A DNA stretch of 64,000 nt. Origin: Candidatus Saccharimonadota bacterium. Its GTDB lineage: Bacteria; Patescibacteriota; Saccharimonadia; Saccharimonadales; Saccharimonadaceae. A program made the translations under genes and the position numbers. The notes beneath the pieces were generated by a model. It had not been told where the DNA came from and searched no databases. It was given only the letters and a program-made list of their open reading frames with translations. Shown here one piece after another: positions 52,974-61,190 of the stretch. How positions within the stretch are numbered: the first letter of the stretch is position 1; the number at the start of each line of letters is the position of its first letter. Location: assembly GCA_027312225.1 (NCBI GenBank), contig DAICXK010000002.1:52190-116189 (forward strand). The letters run 5' to 3'.

Positions 52974-54005
52974 ATGTACGAGCCGTTTGCAAAAACTGAT
53001 ATAAAAATCGCTGTTATCGGTGGCGGTACCGGTAGCTTTACGTTACTGACAGCCCTGAAGGAGCATACCAAACAGCTCGCGGCCATCGTTAATATGGTGG
53101 ATGACGGCGGTAGTACCGGTGTACTGCGTGACGAGTTGGGGACGTTGCCTCCTGGTGATATTCGCCAGTGCTTGGTGGCACTGAGCAATTCGCCAAAGGT
53201 ACGCGATCTCTTTAATTACCGATTCGATGAAGGTACATTCGGTGGGCATTCATTCGGCAATATCCTTCTGACAGCGCTTGAAAAAGTAACCGGTAACTTT
53301 TCTGAAGCCGTTGAGACGGCCTCAGAAATATTGCGCGTTAAAGGGACGGTGATTCCAAGTACGCTGGACAGCGTCCGGCTCCGCATGCAGTGGGAGGATA
53401 TAAGCCTCGAGTTGAACGGTGAGCGCGTCATTGACGCCGAACATTTCAAGCATGATCCGCGGCGCGCAACCTTGTCGCTGGTACCTGAGCCCGCCGTCAA
53501 CCCAACGGCCATAGTGGCAATCGAACAGGCAGATATTGTGGTGATTGCGCCGGGTGACCTCTATACGTCGCTTGGCCCGTTGCTTGTTATTCCAGAAATT
53601 GGTGCAGCGCTGGCGAACACCGATGCGTTATGTGTTTATATGACCAACCTCGTCACAAAGGTGGGACAAACAGAAGGCTTTACGGTTAGTGATCATGCCG
53701 CCGAGATACAACGTTTCGCCGGCCATGATTTCTTGGATTACGTGATTTATAACAGCCAGGTTCCAACAGAGGCGCAGACAGCGCGGTATGCAAAAGAGCA
53801 GGCAGTTGTTGTTCCCGTTGACGAGGAGGCGTTACGACAGAAGAACTATACAGCCGTCGGCGCTCCGTTACTTGGTAAGATTGCCGAGCGAGAGCAAGGG
53901 GACATGTTGCCAGTTACCAGGTCACTCATTCGTCACGATCTTGAGTCGGTAGCGAGGGCGCTTCTTGACGTGTATAAACGCCACCAGGCGGGAACGGGGG
54001 AATAA
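52974..54005 (+). CDS. yvcK: YvcK/CofD-like regulator (gluconeogenesis factor)
   Basis: A 343-residue protein with GGGTGSFTLLTAL (about 14-26), MVDDGGSTGVLRDELG and PPGDIRQCLVALS, the YvcK signature. In B. subtilis the family is needed for cell shape and growth on gluconeogenic carbon sources, binds UDP-GlcNAc and stimulates GlmS. It fits the envelope theme of the window. It begins two bases after the GH1 stop and is followed three bases later by a HAD-like gene. Confidence 0.9.
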   Translation: MYEPFAKTDIKIAVIGGGTGSFTLLTALKEHTKQLAAIVNMVDDGGSTGVLRDELGTLPPGDIRQCLVALSNSPKVRDLFNYRFDEGTFGGHSFGNILLTALEKVTGNFSEAVETASEILRVKGTVIPSTLDSVRLRMQWEDISLELNGERVIDAEHFKHDPRRATLSLVPEPAVNPTAIVAIEQADIVVIAPGDLYTSLGPLLVIPEIGAALANTDALCVYMTNLVTKVGQTEGFTVSDHAAEIQRFAGHDFLDYVIYNSQVPTEAQTARYAKEQAVVVPVDEEALRQKNYTAVGAPLLGKIAEREQGDMLPVTRSLIRHDLESVARALLDVYKRHQAGTGE

Positions 54006-54008
54006 GAC

Positions 54009-54689
54009 GTGAAATTTTACGCATTAGACTTTGACCGCACATTGGGCAGGACAGTTGATATTGCAAAAGATTTTATTAGCTATGTCGAGCAAGAGGATGC
54101 AACAGTTGGCGATAGCCTGCGCGAGCAGCAGCATAATATCGAAGCAACAGGTGGATCATTTGATATGATAGGGAGCCTCCGGGCACAAATGGGACAGCGG
54201 GCACTTGGTGTGTATGCCGAAGGATTTCTCGATCGCCACCGAGGGGGACCCTACCTTGAGGATGGGGCTGACTCATTGCTTATTGGTATTGCGGCAAGTG
54301 GCCATGCGGCGGGCATCCTCACCTATGGCGGAGAGGATTGGCAAACCATCAAGCTGCGCGCGACAGAGCTTGATTCGTATCGTCGTATGATTTTGGCCGA
54401 AAAGGGCAAAAAGGGTGCGCTGATTGCCTCGTGGTACGACGCCGAGCACGGGGTGTACCGGTTGCCAGAAGCGCTTGGCGGCGGCAGTTTTGACGAAATC
54501 GTCCTGGTTGACGACAAGCCTACAGAGTTTGTCGGATTTCCGGACTTGCCATCAGCTCATGGCTATCTCTATACAGGTGGCGTCAAACCGACTATCGAGA
54601 CGTCGCCGCAGCCTGTGGTCAAGGATCTTCCTGCAAGCGTCAAAGTCGTTGATTCTCTGCGCGACATTGTGCGCCGAGAGGCGCTATAA
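54009..54689 (+). CDS. HAD-like hydrolase
   Basis: A 226-residue protein starting at GTG 54009. Motif I is FDRTLGR (DFDRT, Asp nucleophile pair), the Thr/Ser of motif II is in GILTYGG, and the acidic motif IV is VLVDDKP. These fit a HAD-fold phosphatase, though the motif II/III residues are not clear. Operon-mate of yvcK. Substrate unknown. An intrinsic terminator follows. Confidence 0.75.
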   Translation: MKFYALDFDRTLGRTVDIAKDFISYVEQEDATVGDSLREQQHNIEATGGSFDMIGSLRAQMGQRALGVYAEGFLDRHRGGPYLEDGADSLLIGIAASGHAAGILTYGGEDWQTIKLRATELDSYRRMILAEKGKKGALIASWYDAEHGVYRLPEALGGGSFDEIVLVDDKPTEFVGFPDLPSAHGYLYTGGVKPTIETSPQPVVKDLPASVKVVDSLRDIVRREAL

Positions 54690-54718
54690 CAGGGACGTCC
54701 TGATAAAACAAATGAAGC

Positions 54719-54749
54719 ATACGCTCCGCAAGAGGAGCGTATTTGTTTT
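54719..54749 (+). terminator. Intrinsic terminator after the HAD gene
   Basis: ATACGCTCC (54719-54727) pairs with GGAGCGTAT (54734-54742), loop of six, followed by TTGTTTT. AAACAA on the 5' side also pairs with TTGTTT, so it may act in both directions. Confidence 0.85.
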
Positions 54750-54767
54750 CCACATTTTTGTGGAAAA
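54746..54767. repeat. Inverted repeat with DnaA-box-like arms
   Basis: TTTTCCACA (54746-54754) and TGTGGAAAA (54759-54767) form a perfect 9-base inverted repeat around TTTT. Each arm differs by one base from the DnaA box TTATCCACA. It may only be a second hairpin behind the terminator. Confidence 0.5.
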
Positions 54768-54776
54768 GCCATGTTT

Positions 54777-54840
54777 TGGGTAAAAAAGTAAAAAAGTGGG
54801 TAAAAAAGGCTTGCATGTGGGTAATCGTGGGTGATAAAGT
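54777..54840 (+). promoter_or_regulatory. mraZ promoter with MraZ-box repeats
   Basis: TGGGT occurs at 54777, 54797, 54818 and 54828, spaced by 20, 21 and 10 bases, that is in step with the helix as in MraZ operators. Two copies lie inside the promoter: TTGCAT (54811-54816) and extended -10 TGATAAAGT (54832-54840). MraZ would then repress its own dcw operon. Confidence 0.7.
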
Positions 54841-54945
54841 AAGGGCAGTGGCAAATCAGAGAAGCGAACCCCGCTCCTCTAAAAACAAAAACCACCGTAA
54901 CAATACAACTAACAAACGGTCGAAGGGTAACACTCGAGCAACACC

Positions 54946-55311
54946 ATGGACTACTTTGAACGAAAGCTGGACGATAAGCGTCGATTGACGATACCGACAG
55001 AACTGCGTGCGGAGTTTGCCAGCGGTGTAGTGTTGTCGAGAGGATTCGGAGAATATCTCCATATGTATCCTCAGCAGGTCTGGGACAGGGAAGTTGAGCC
55101 GGCACTGGCGGGTAACAACATCTTTGACGAAGAGCTGGCCGATCTGAACGTCAAGTTCAGGCGCGGCAAGATCACCCAGCAGCTTGACCAAAAGCAAGGT
55201 CGGATTACCGTCGACCAGCACTTGCTTGAATACGCGAGTATTGACCGCGACCTTGTCGCTGTCCGCGTAGGCCAGTACTGGCGAGTTGGTGCTCCGGATA
55301 AGCTTGCATAG
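54946..55311 (+). CDS. mraZ: Transcriptional regulator MraZ
   Basis: A 121-residue protein with two SpoVT/AbrB-type halves: LDDKRRLTIPTELRAEF near residue 8 and GRITVDQHLLEYASI near 84. MraZ is the first gene of the dcw cluster in most bacteria and represses that cluster by binding TGGG repeats, which are present upstream. The long leader (about 100 bases) has GAAGGG at 54922-54927, too far from the ATG to be its ribosome site. Confidence 0.93.
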   Translation: MDYFERKLDDKRRLTIPTELRAEFASGVVLSRGFGEYLHMYPQQVWDREVEPALAGNNIFDEELADLNVKFRRGKITQQLDQKQGRITVDQHLLEYASIDRDLVAVRVGQYWRVGAPDKLA

Positions 55312-55662
55312 TCTGTATCGTTGACCTTGGTACCTTAATAATTCAACCGATGAAGAAAAACTCTCGAGATCAGCAATCTGACAGTGTGGGACGTAGGCCT
55401 GCGGAGCTACGATAAACTTTCCGTTGTACCTTGCTTACAACAACACCTCCCAAAAAACTCCACCTCACACTGGATAATTTCTCTCCCGAAATTGTCCTCA
55501 CACATAAGTCTCTCAAGCCGTTTGGCTGGTAAAAGTTGCACGTCAACCTCCAAATGCCAAGCGGTCAACTTATCGAAAACAAACACAACTGCGAAAATAA
55601 ACATACCTTACACTGTCAGTTTGGTGATCTCGAAGCTTCCGTATCTGCTAAGATAGGGGAGT
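55312..55662. other. 351-base gap between mraZ and rsmH, G-poor on the plus strand
   Basis: No protein gene is convincing. From about 55430 to 55620 the plus strand is strongly depleted in G and rich in A and C, while the rest of the window is G-rich on coding strands. A 65-codon minus-strand frame (55407-55604) has no ribosome site or family match. No tmRNA, RNase P or 6S feature is recognised. Confidence 0.5.
55646..55654 (+). promoter_or_regulatory. Extended -10 promoter of rsmH
   Basis: TGCTAAGAT at 55646-55654, eight bases before ATG 55663. The rsmH mRNA from here would be leaderless or nearly so. No good -35 at normal spacing is seen. Confidence 0.55.
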
Positions 55663-56583
55663 ATGAGTATAAAAGAACATCCACCACAATCAGATTTGCC
55701 CTCGGGTGAGCCTGCATTACATGTTCCTGTGCTTCTTGAGGCAACACTGCAGCTTCTTCAACCCCTTCAAGGCGAGTCGTATCTCGACTTGACGGCTGGG
55801 TATGGAGGTCACGCAAGTGCTATCTTGGGGGGTACTGAAAACTTCGCCGATGCTTGTTTGGTTGATCGTGACGAGTACGCAATTTCGCGTCTTGAACGGT
55901 TTGCTGAAAAAGGAGCTCGGCTTTTGTCGACCGATTTTTTATCAGCTGCTCGTCAGCTGAACGAGGAAGGGAGGCAGTTTGACATAGTACTGGCTGATTT
56001 GGGGGTGTCGTCACCACAGCTCGACCAGAGCGAACGAGGGTTTTCTTTTGCTGATGATGGTCCGCTTGATATGCGGATGGATCAACGGCAAGAGGTAACG
56101 GCTGCGCATATCGTCAATACATATTCAGCTAGCCAGCTGACTGATGTTATCGTACGATATGGTGAAGAACCAAGAGGGTTCGCGATGAGAATCGCTACGG
56201 CAATAACTGCCGCCCGACCGTTTTCTTCGACGCGTCAACTCGCCGAACTGGTAAAAGCTGAATATCGTGGACCATGGAAAAAGATCCATCCGGCCACGCG
56301 CACTTTTCAAGCACTTCGTATCGAGGTGAATCAAGAGCTTCAACAGGTTGAATTATTGCTCCCACTCCTTCCGCGGTTATTGAAACCGGGCGGTAGGGTA
56401 GGCATCATCAGCTTCCATAGTCTTGAGGACCGGTTAGTAAAGCGGTACTTTGCCGAGCAAGCAGCGGCAGGGTATGAGGCAGAACTAACGCTTCTGAATA
56501 AGAAGCCAATCGACGGAGCCACCTATGACGTTCACAATCCGCGTTCACGTAGTGCAAAACTACGAGGCGCAGTGAAAAAATAA
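55663..56583 (+). CDS. rsmH: 16S rRNA (cytosine(1402)-N(4))-methyltransferase
   Basis: A 306-residue RsmH (MraW). Motif I is YLDLTAGYGGHASAIL, followed by DRDEYAISRL, DLGVSSPQLDQSERGFSF and GPLDMRMDQ, and the C-terminal GRVGIISFHSLEDRLVK. It methylates C1402 in the decoding centre. It occupies its usual place after mraZ in the dcw cluster, but separated by a 351-base gap and given its own promoter. Confidence 0.95.
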   Translation: MSIKEHPPQSDLPSGEPALHVPVLLEATLQLLQPLQGESYLDLTAGYGGHASAILGGTENFADACLVDRDEYAISRLERFAEKGARLLSTDFLSAARQLNEEGRQFDIVLADLGVSSPQLDQSERGFSFADDGPLDMRMDQRQEVTAAHIVNTYSASQLTDVIVRYGEEPRGFAMRIATAITAARPFSSTRQLAELVKAEYRGPWKKIHPATRTFQALRIEVNQELQQVELLLPLLPRLLKPGGRVGIISFHSLEDRLVKRYFAEQAAAGYEAELTLLNKKPIDGATYDVHNPRSRSAKLRGAVKK

Positions 56584-56604
56584 AAAAAGAAAGGGCAAAC
56601 ACCA

Positions 56605-56670
56605 ATGCCAATTCACATCAAAGTACAATACGCAGACAAGACCGAGCAGGTCGCGGTACGCGTTAAGTAA
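56605..56670 (+). CDS. Possible 21-residue micro-ORF
   Basis: ATG at 56605 with AAAGGG about 10 bases upstream, encoding MPIHIKVQYADKTEQVAVRVK before TAA. It lies between rsmH and the ftsL-like gene and is followed by a strong hairpin (56677-56703). The alternating beta-like pattern and placement suggest a real small peptide or a leader peptide. It is too short to assign from sequence. Confidence 0.4.
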   Translation: MPIHIKVQYADKTEQVAVRVK

Positions 56671-56676
56671 CAACCC

Positions 56677-56703
56677 TAAGCCACCCCTTAATGGGGTGGC
56701 TTA
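56677..56703 (+). terminator. Strong hairpin after the micro-ORF
   Basis: TAAGCCACCCC (56677-56687) and GGGGTGGCTTA (56693-56703) form a perfect 11-base stem with loop TTAAT. The following bases CCATGCAAAA hold no T run, so it may be a weak terminator, an mRNA-stability element or part of a control site for the ftsL gene. Confidence 0.6.
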
Positions 56704-56745
56704 CCATGCAAAAACAGACAACATTAATACAAAAAGATCCACCAC

Positions 56746-57090
56746 ATGTCTTACTCATCGCAACAATATACTGCACGTCGTCAGCAAAACTGGGGACGCA
56801 ATCAGAATACAACCAGATACGTATCGAACGTCAAACTTGGCCCTGTGGCTCATACTGTGCTTGTTGCACTTATGATTACAGTGCTTGGCTTGATATACTT
56901 GACCCAGGCAACGCGTGCAACAAGCTATGACTATGAGATTGATCGCATCGACTCAAAGATTAGCGAGCTTGCAGTCCAAAAGGAAAATCTTGAAATAGAA
57001 AACGCTAGGCTGACATCACTTAACACTGTGAAGAACAGTACTGTCGCTGCCGAGATGACGTCGCCTGCGCACGTGTCATATACGCAATAA
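56746..57090 (+). CDS. ftsL: FtsL-like cell division protein
   Basis: A 114-residue bitopic protein with a Gln/Asn-rich cytoplasmic N-terminus, one membrane helix (about 34-54, AHTVLVALMITVLGLIYL) and a coiled coil (about 60-95, DYEIDRIDSKISELAVQKENLEIEN). FtsL sequences vary, so the call rests on size, layout and position between rsmH and the division PBP. It would connect FtsQ and FtsW/FtsI at the septum. Confidence 0.75.
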   Translation: MSYSSQQYTARRQQNWGRNQNTTRYVSNVKLGPVAHTVLVALMITVLGLIYLTQATRATSYDYEIDRIDSKISELAVQKENLEIENARLTSLNTVKNSTVAAEMTSPAHVSYTQ

Positions 57091-57102
57091 CAAAGGGGTT
57101 AC

Positions 57103-58848
57103 ATGAAGTTAGAGCTCCAGCAAGGTAGTCGCTCCCGGATCCTTATGGGTCTGGTTTTGGTAGTGGTGATTATTTATATTGGACGTCTTTTCTATCTTCA
57201 GGTAATCCGACATGATTACTACACTCTGCAGGCGGATGTCGAGCAGCTCAAGTCGCGCGTAATCCCTGCAAAGCGGGGCCTTATTTATGCAATGGACGGC
57301 AATACACCAGTCCCATTGGTGATGAACCAGTCGGTATATACGGTGTTTGCCGACCCACAGATTATTAAGAATGACGCGGCTGTTGCGAAGGTAATTAATG
57401 AAGTTGCTGGTGGTAATACGCGGAGTAATTTTGAGAGCTTGCTTGCCAAGAAAGATACGCGGTATCAGATACTTGCAACGAAACTGACGCATATGCAGGC
57501 AGAGAAACTTAAAGAGAAAAATCTCCTTGGTATCGGCTTCCATGAAGAGACACAGCGCGTGTATCCCGAAGGAACGCTGGCGAGCCAAGCGTTAGGATTT
57601 GTCAATGCAGAAGGCAATGGCAATTACGGTGTTGAAGCTGCGCTGAACGAGCGTCTCAGTGGCATTGACGGGCAGTTGCGTACCGTGACGGATGTGCGGG
57701 ATGTGCCATTGACGATTGGTGATCAGAATATTCATATCCCAGCCAAGGATGGAGATAACATTGTCCTCTCGATTGACCGTAATGTGCAGTCATATGCCGA
57801 GGACGCGTTGAAACGGGGACTTGATAAGGCTGGTGCAACGCAGGGCAGTGTCTTGGTAATGAATCCAAACAACGGGCAGGTGCTGGCGATGGCAAACTAT
57901 CCTACCTACGATCCAGCCAAATTCTCTGAGGTCCAAGATGCCGCATTGTTTAATAACGCGATTATTTCTGCACCGTACGAGCCTGCGTCGGTAATCAAGA
58001 CGTTTACCATTGCGACCGGCATTGATAGGGGGGTGATTACTCCTCAATCGACGTATGTGAATACCGATTCGATTCGAGTATATGACGCCACGATTCGTAA
58101 CGCCTACCCGGGTCTCACAGGTACACGTACCATGCAGGACGTACTGGACAATTCGCTAAACACCGGTACGGTGACAGTTGCCCAACGCCTGGGCGATGGG
58201 ACGAACATTAACCGTCAAGCACGCGATACGATGTATGACTATTTCTATAACCGCTTTGGCCTGGGACATGGCACGGGTATCGAACTTGCAAACGAGTCAG
58301 CAGGACTGGTGATCTCGCCTGAGCAACAAGAAGGTAACGCCGTTCGGTATTCAAACATGACCTTTGGCCAGGGACTGAATGTGACGATGATCCAGGTAGC
58401 AGCTGGATTCTCGGCAGTCGTCAGTGGAGGTAACTACTATCAGCCAACGGTTGTTGCGGGTACATTAGGGGAGGATGGAAAGACGGTCAATGGCAAAGAG
58501 CCAAGGATTGTGCGCCAGTCTGTTTCGGCGGCAACATCAGAGACAATGCGCACGATGCTGCATAATGCGCGCCAATCAGTTAATTACATGCGGGACGCAG
58601 ACAAAAAGGGGTATACTATCGGCGGCAAGACGGGTACGGCAGAGACGCTTAAAAATGGTGCCTACGTCAAGTCAGAGACAGTTGGGACCTACCTTGGCTA
58701 TGGTGGTAAAGACACCCCCGAGTATGTCATAATGGTGCAAGTTGCTGCACCTAATAGAAACCTCGAAGGAGGGTTGCACGCGAGTCCAATTTTTACCGAT
58801 GTATCAAACTGGATGATAGATTATCTTAGTATCCCACCGAAAGGATAA
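57103..58848 (+). CDS. ftsI: Division penicillin-binding protein (FtsI/PBP2 class B)
   Basis: A 581-residue class B PBP. One membrane helix (about 13-33) precedes a dimerisation domain with RGLIYAMDG and the transpeptidase domain. The active-site triads are SVIK (Ser296, Lys299), SLN (351-353) and KTG (509-511). It cross-links septal peptidoglycan together with FtsW. It lies in a dcw cluster with ftsL before and mraY after it. Length is usual. The PASTA domains of some Gram-positive homologues are absent. Confidence 0.93.
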   Translation: MKLELQQGSRSRILMGLVLVVVIIYIGRLFYLQVIRHDYYTLQADVEQLKSRVIPAKRGLIYAMDGNTPVPLVMNQSVYTVFADPQIIKNDAAVAKVINEVAGGNTRSNFESLLAKKDTRYQILATKLTHMQAEKLKEKNLLGIGFHEETQRVYPEGTLASQALGFVNAEGNGNYGVEAALNERLSGIDGQLRTVTDVRDVPLTIGDQNIHIPAKDGDNIVLSIDRNVQSYAEDALKRGLDKAGATQGSVLVMNPNNGQVLAMANYPTYDPAKFSEVQDAALFNNAIISAPYEPASVIKTFTIATGIDRGVITPQSTYVNTDSIRVYDATIRNAYPGLTGTRTMQDVLDNSLNTGTVTVAQRLGDGTNINRQARDTMYDYFYNRFGLGHGTGIELANESAGLVISPEQQEGNAVRYSNMTFGQGLNVTMIQVAAGFSAVVSGGNYYQPTVVAGTLGEDGKTVNGKEPRIVRQSVSAATSETMRTMLHNARQSVNYMRDADKKGYTIGGKTGTAETLKNGAYVKSETVGTYLGYGGKDTPEYVIMVQVAAPNRNLEGGLHASPIFTDVSNWMIDYLSIPPKG

Positions 58849-58854
58849 AAACAA

Positions 58855-59883
58855 ATGAACATTCCAACGATTACCGAAGAGCTGACTCACACGTTTATGC
58901 TCAGTGTCGCGGCTTTTTTGCTCGCGATGTTTCTGACGCCAATCTACACATATTTTGCTTATAAGTATAAGTTTTGGAAAAAGCAGCGCAGCACGAGTAC
59001 GACGGGCGAAAAGCTTGAGGTATTCACGAGACTGCATGCTAACAAATTCAAACGTAATATCCCGACAATGGCAGGACTTATTTTTATCGTTGCGATTACG
59101 CTGGTGACACTGTTTAACCTCGACAGGGGGCAAACCTGGCTACCGCTGGCGGCATTGATTGGTGGGGCAATCGTCGGGCTTTTAGATGACATTATTAACC
59201 TACGAGGCAACGGAAAGGGTGTTGCGGGATTGCGTTCAAGTTTCAAGTTCCTTATGATATCAGCGCTTGGCCTTGTGCTTGGATGGTGGTTCTTCGATAG
59301 GCTTGGTGTCAGCAGCTTGCATATTCCATTCATCGGTGACTGGTCGGTTGGCTGGTTGATTATCCCTATTTTTGCATTTGCGGTTGTAGCGACAGGTAAT
59401 GCGGTGAATATCAGCGACGGGCTTGATGGGCTTGCAGGCGGGCTCTTAAGTATTAGTTACGGTGCGTTTGGTGTCATCGCCTTATTGCAGAATCAAGTAT
59501 ATTTGGCTGGATTCTGTTTTACGGTCGCTGGTGCGCTCCTTAGCTATGTATGGTTTAATATTCACCCCGCAAGGTTCTTCATGGGGGATGTCGGGAGCTT
59601 CTCGTTGGGCGCGGCGTTGGGCGTTGTGGCGATGTTAACGAACACGCTCTTTTTGCTTCCAGTGATTGGTGCTTTGTTTGTGGTTGAGGCGGGATCAAGC
59701 GCTCTTCAGATCTTTAGTAAAAAGGTTTTCAAACGAAAGATTTTTCTCTCGGCACCCGTGCATCATCACCTAGAGGCTATTGGTTGGCCTGAGACAAAAG
59801 TAACCATGCGCTTTTGGGTAATCGGTGCCGTCACCGCATTTATCGGTGTTTTCCTTGCGCTTGCCGGAGGTAGTATTGGCTAA
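58855..59883 (+). CDS. mraY: Phospho-N-acetylmuramoyl-pentapeptide-transferase
   Basis: A 342-residue integral membrane enzyme with about ten helices. Family segments are present: IPTMAGLIFI, LDDIINLRGNGKG (aspartate-rich site), GNAVNISDGLDGLAGG and FMGDVGSFSLGA, and the histidine-rich loop SAPVHHHLEAIGW near the end. It moves phospho-MurNAc-pentapeptide to undecaprenyl phosphate to form lipid I. It overlaps ftsW by one base. UppP at 7514 supplies the recycled carrier. Confidence 0.96.
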   Translation: MNIPTITEELTHTFMLSVAAFLLAMFLTPIYTYFAYKYKFWKKQRSTSTTGEKLEVFTRLHANKFKRNIPTMAGLIFIVAITLVTLFNLDRGQTWLPLAALIGGAIVGLLDDIINLRGNGKGVAGLRSSFKFLMISALGLVLGWWFFDRLGVSSLHIPFIGDWSVGWLIIPIFAFAVVATGNAVNISDGLDGLAGGLLSISYGAFGVIALLQNQVYLAGFCFTVAGALLSYVWFNIHPARFFMGDVGSFSLGAALGVVAMLTNTLFLLPVIGALFVVEAGSSALQIFSKKVFKRKIFLSAPVHHHLEAIGWPETKVTMRFWVIGAVTAFIGVFLALAGGSIG

Positions 59884-61190
59884 TGAATCAGGTACGGACG
59901 CCAGCTTTTCGTCGCCAGGGAGCCTCAGGAGAGGCTCCATCAAAAGCTGTGCCGTCGGCGCGTCGTCATCGGCCTGACATGCAAATTTTGCTGTATATGG
60001 GGCTTCTGATGATGTTGGGCCTTGTGGTGATGTTCGCTATTGGCCCGCAGCGGGCAAACGGACTGAACGCGGCAATGGGCGAGGACTACTATAGCGACAC
60101 CTATTTCTTCGTGCGCCAGCTTATCAGTATCGGTGTGGCGCTTATCGGATTTGCAGCCATGGCCCTTATCCCGTTTGAACGAATCTTTGCTCTGAGGCGA
60201 GCGGCACTTTTGGCAGGTATTGGGGCGTGTCTTTTGTTGGCGTTCGCGGCATTAATAGGCTGGGGGATAGCCCTCAATACGGGTGGGGCGGTACGTTGGT
60301 TTGATTTTGGGGCTATTAGCCTGCAGCCGGCAGAAATCCTAAAGTTTGGTATTCTTATTCATCTTGCAGTCTTTTTGGGAATTCAGGCTCGTAAAGGAAA
60401 GATTGATGATTGGCAAGAGACGCTGCTACCAGTCGGTGTCATTGTTGCAATAGCAGGATTGCTTGTTATTGTCGTGCAGAAGGATCTCGGTACAGGTATC
60501 TCCGTACTATCTATCGTACTTGCTATGCTGGTGGCGGCCGGATTATCGTGGCGTAAGTTTGGGGTTATTATGGGGGCAATTGGCATTGGCGGAGTCTTGC
60601 TCATTGCGACGGCACCGCACCGTGTTGATCGTGTGCTGACATTTCTACAGGGAGACCAAACGTCAACCTCAAATGCTTCGGCCTATCATATCGAGCAGGC
60701 TAAGATCGCGATTGGAACGGGCGGTCTTTTAGGTGTTGGAATTGGCAATAGCGTGCAGGCGACGGGGTATCTTCCCGAAGCAATTAACGACTCGGTCTTT
60801 GCTATCATGGGCGAGACATTTGGGTTTGTTGGGCTGGTGGCAACGATCGCATTATTTGTGGCGCTACTGATGCGGCTCCTCAAAGTGATGGACCATTTGG
60901 CAGATTATCGATTAAAACTAGTGGCAGCAGGAGTCTTTGGTTGGTTCGGGGTGCATGTTATTCTAAATATAGGGGCGATGATTGGCATTGTGCCACTGAC
61001 AGGTATCACGTTACCATTACTCAGCTTTGGCGGTACCAGCATGCTATTTGTTGCAGCGGCGCTGGGTCTTGTTTTTCAACTATCACGGTATACGACGCAC
61101 GGATCAGTAATAAAGGAGGCAGACTATGAAGGTTCTAGCAGTCGGCGGCGGGTCAGGGGGCCACGTTACGCCGGTCGCCGCAGTGCTTAG
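59883..61190 (+). CDS. ftsW: Septal peptidoglycan polymerase FtsW
   Basis: A 435-residue SEDS protein with ten membrane helices after a ~35-residue polar N-terminus. The conserved QKDLGTGISVLSI, AIMGETFGFVGL and the late FGGTSMLFVAAALG fit FtsW/RodA. It polymerises glycan strands with its cognate PBP. The C-terminal tail past the last helix is long and basic and shares 65 bases with the start of murG, an unusually large overlap. Confidence 0.93.
   Translation: MNQVRTPAFRRQGASGEAPSKAVPSARRHRPDMQILLYMGLLMMLGLVVMFAIGPQRANGLNAAMGEDYYSDTYFFVRQLISIGVALIGFAAMALIPFERIFALRRAALLAGIGACLLLAFAALIGWGIALNTGGAVRWFDFGAISLQPAEILKFGILIHLAVFLGIQARKGKIDDWQETLLPVGVIVAIAGLLVIVVQKDLGTGISVLSIVLAMLVAAGLSWRKFGVIMGAIGIGGVLLIATAPHRVDRVLTFLQGDQTSTSNASAYHIEQAKIAIGTGGLLGVGIGNSVQATGYLPEAINDSVFAIMGETFGFVGLVATIALFVALLMRLLKVMDHLADYRLKLVAAGVFGWFGVHVILNIGAMIGIVPLTGITLPLLSFGGTSMLFVAAALGLVFQLSRYTTHGSVIKEADYEGSSSRRRVRGPRYAGRRSA

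Noticed and set aside
55407..55604. Minus-strand 65-codon frame in the mraZ-rsmH gap
   Set aside because: No ribosome site, no family resemblance and no conserved pattern; likely a by-product of the G-poor plus strand.
55312..55662. RNase P RNA, tmRNA or 6S RNA between mraZ and rsmH
   Set aside because: No conserved core of any of them can be found on either strand.
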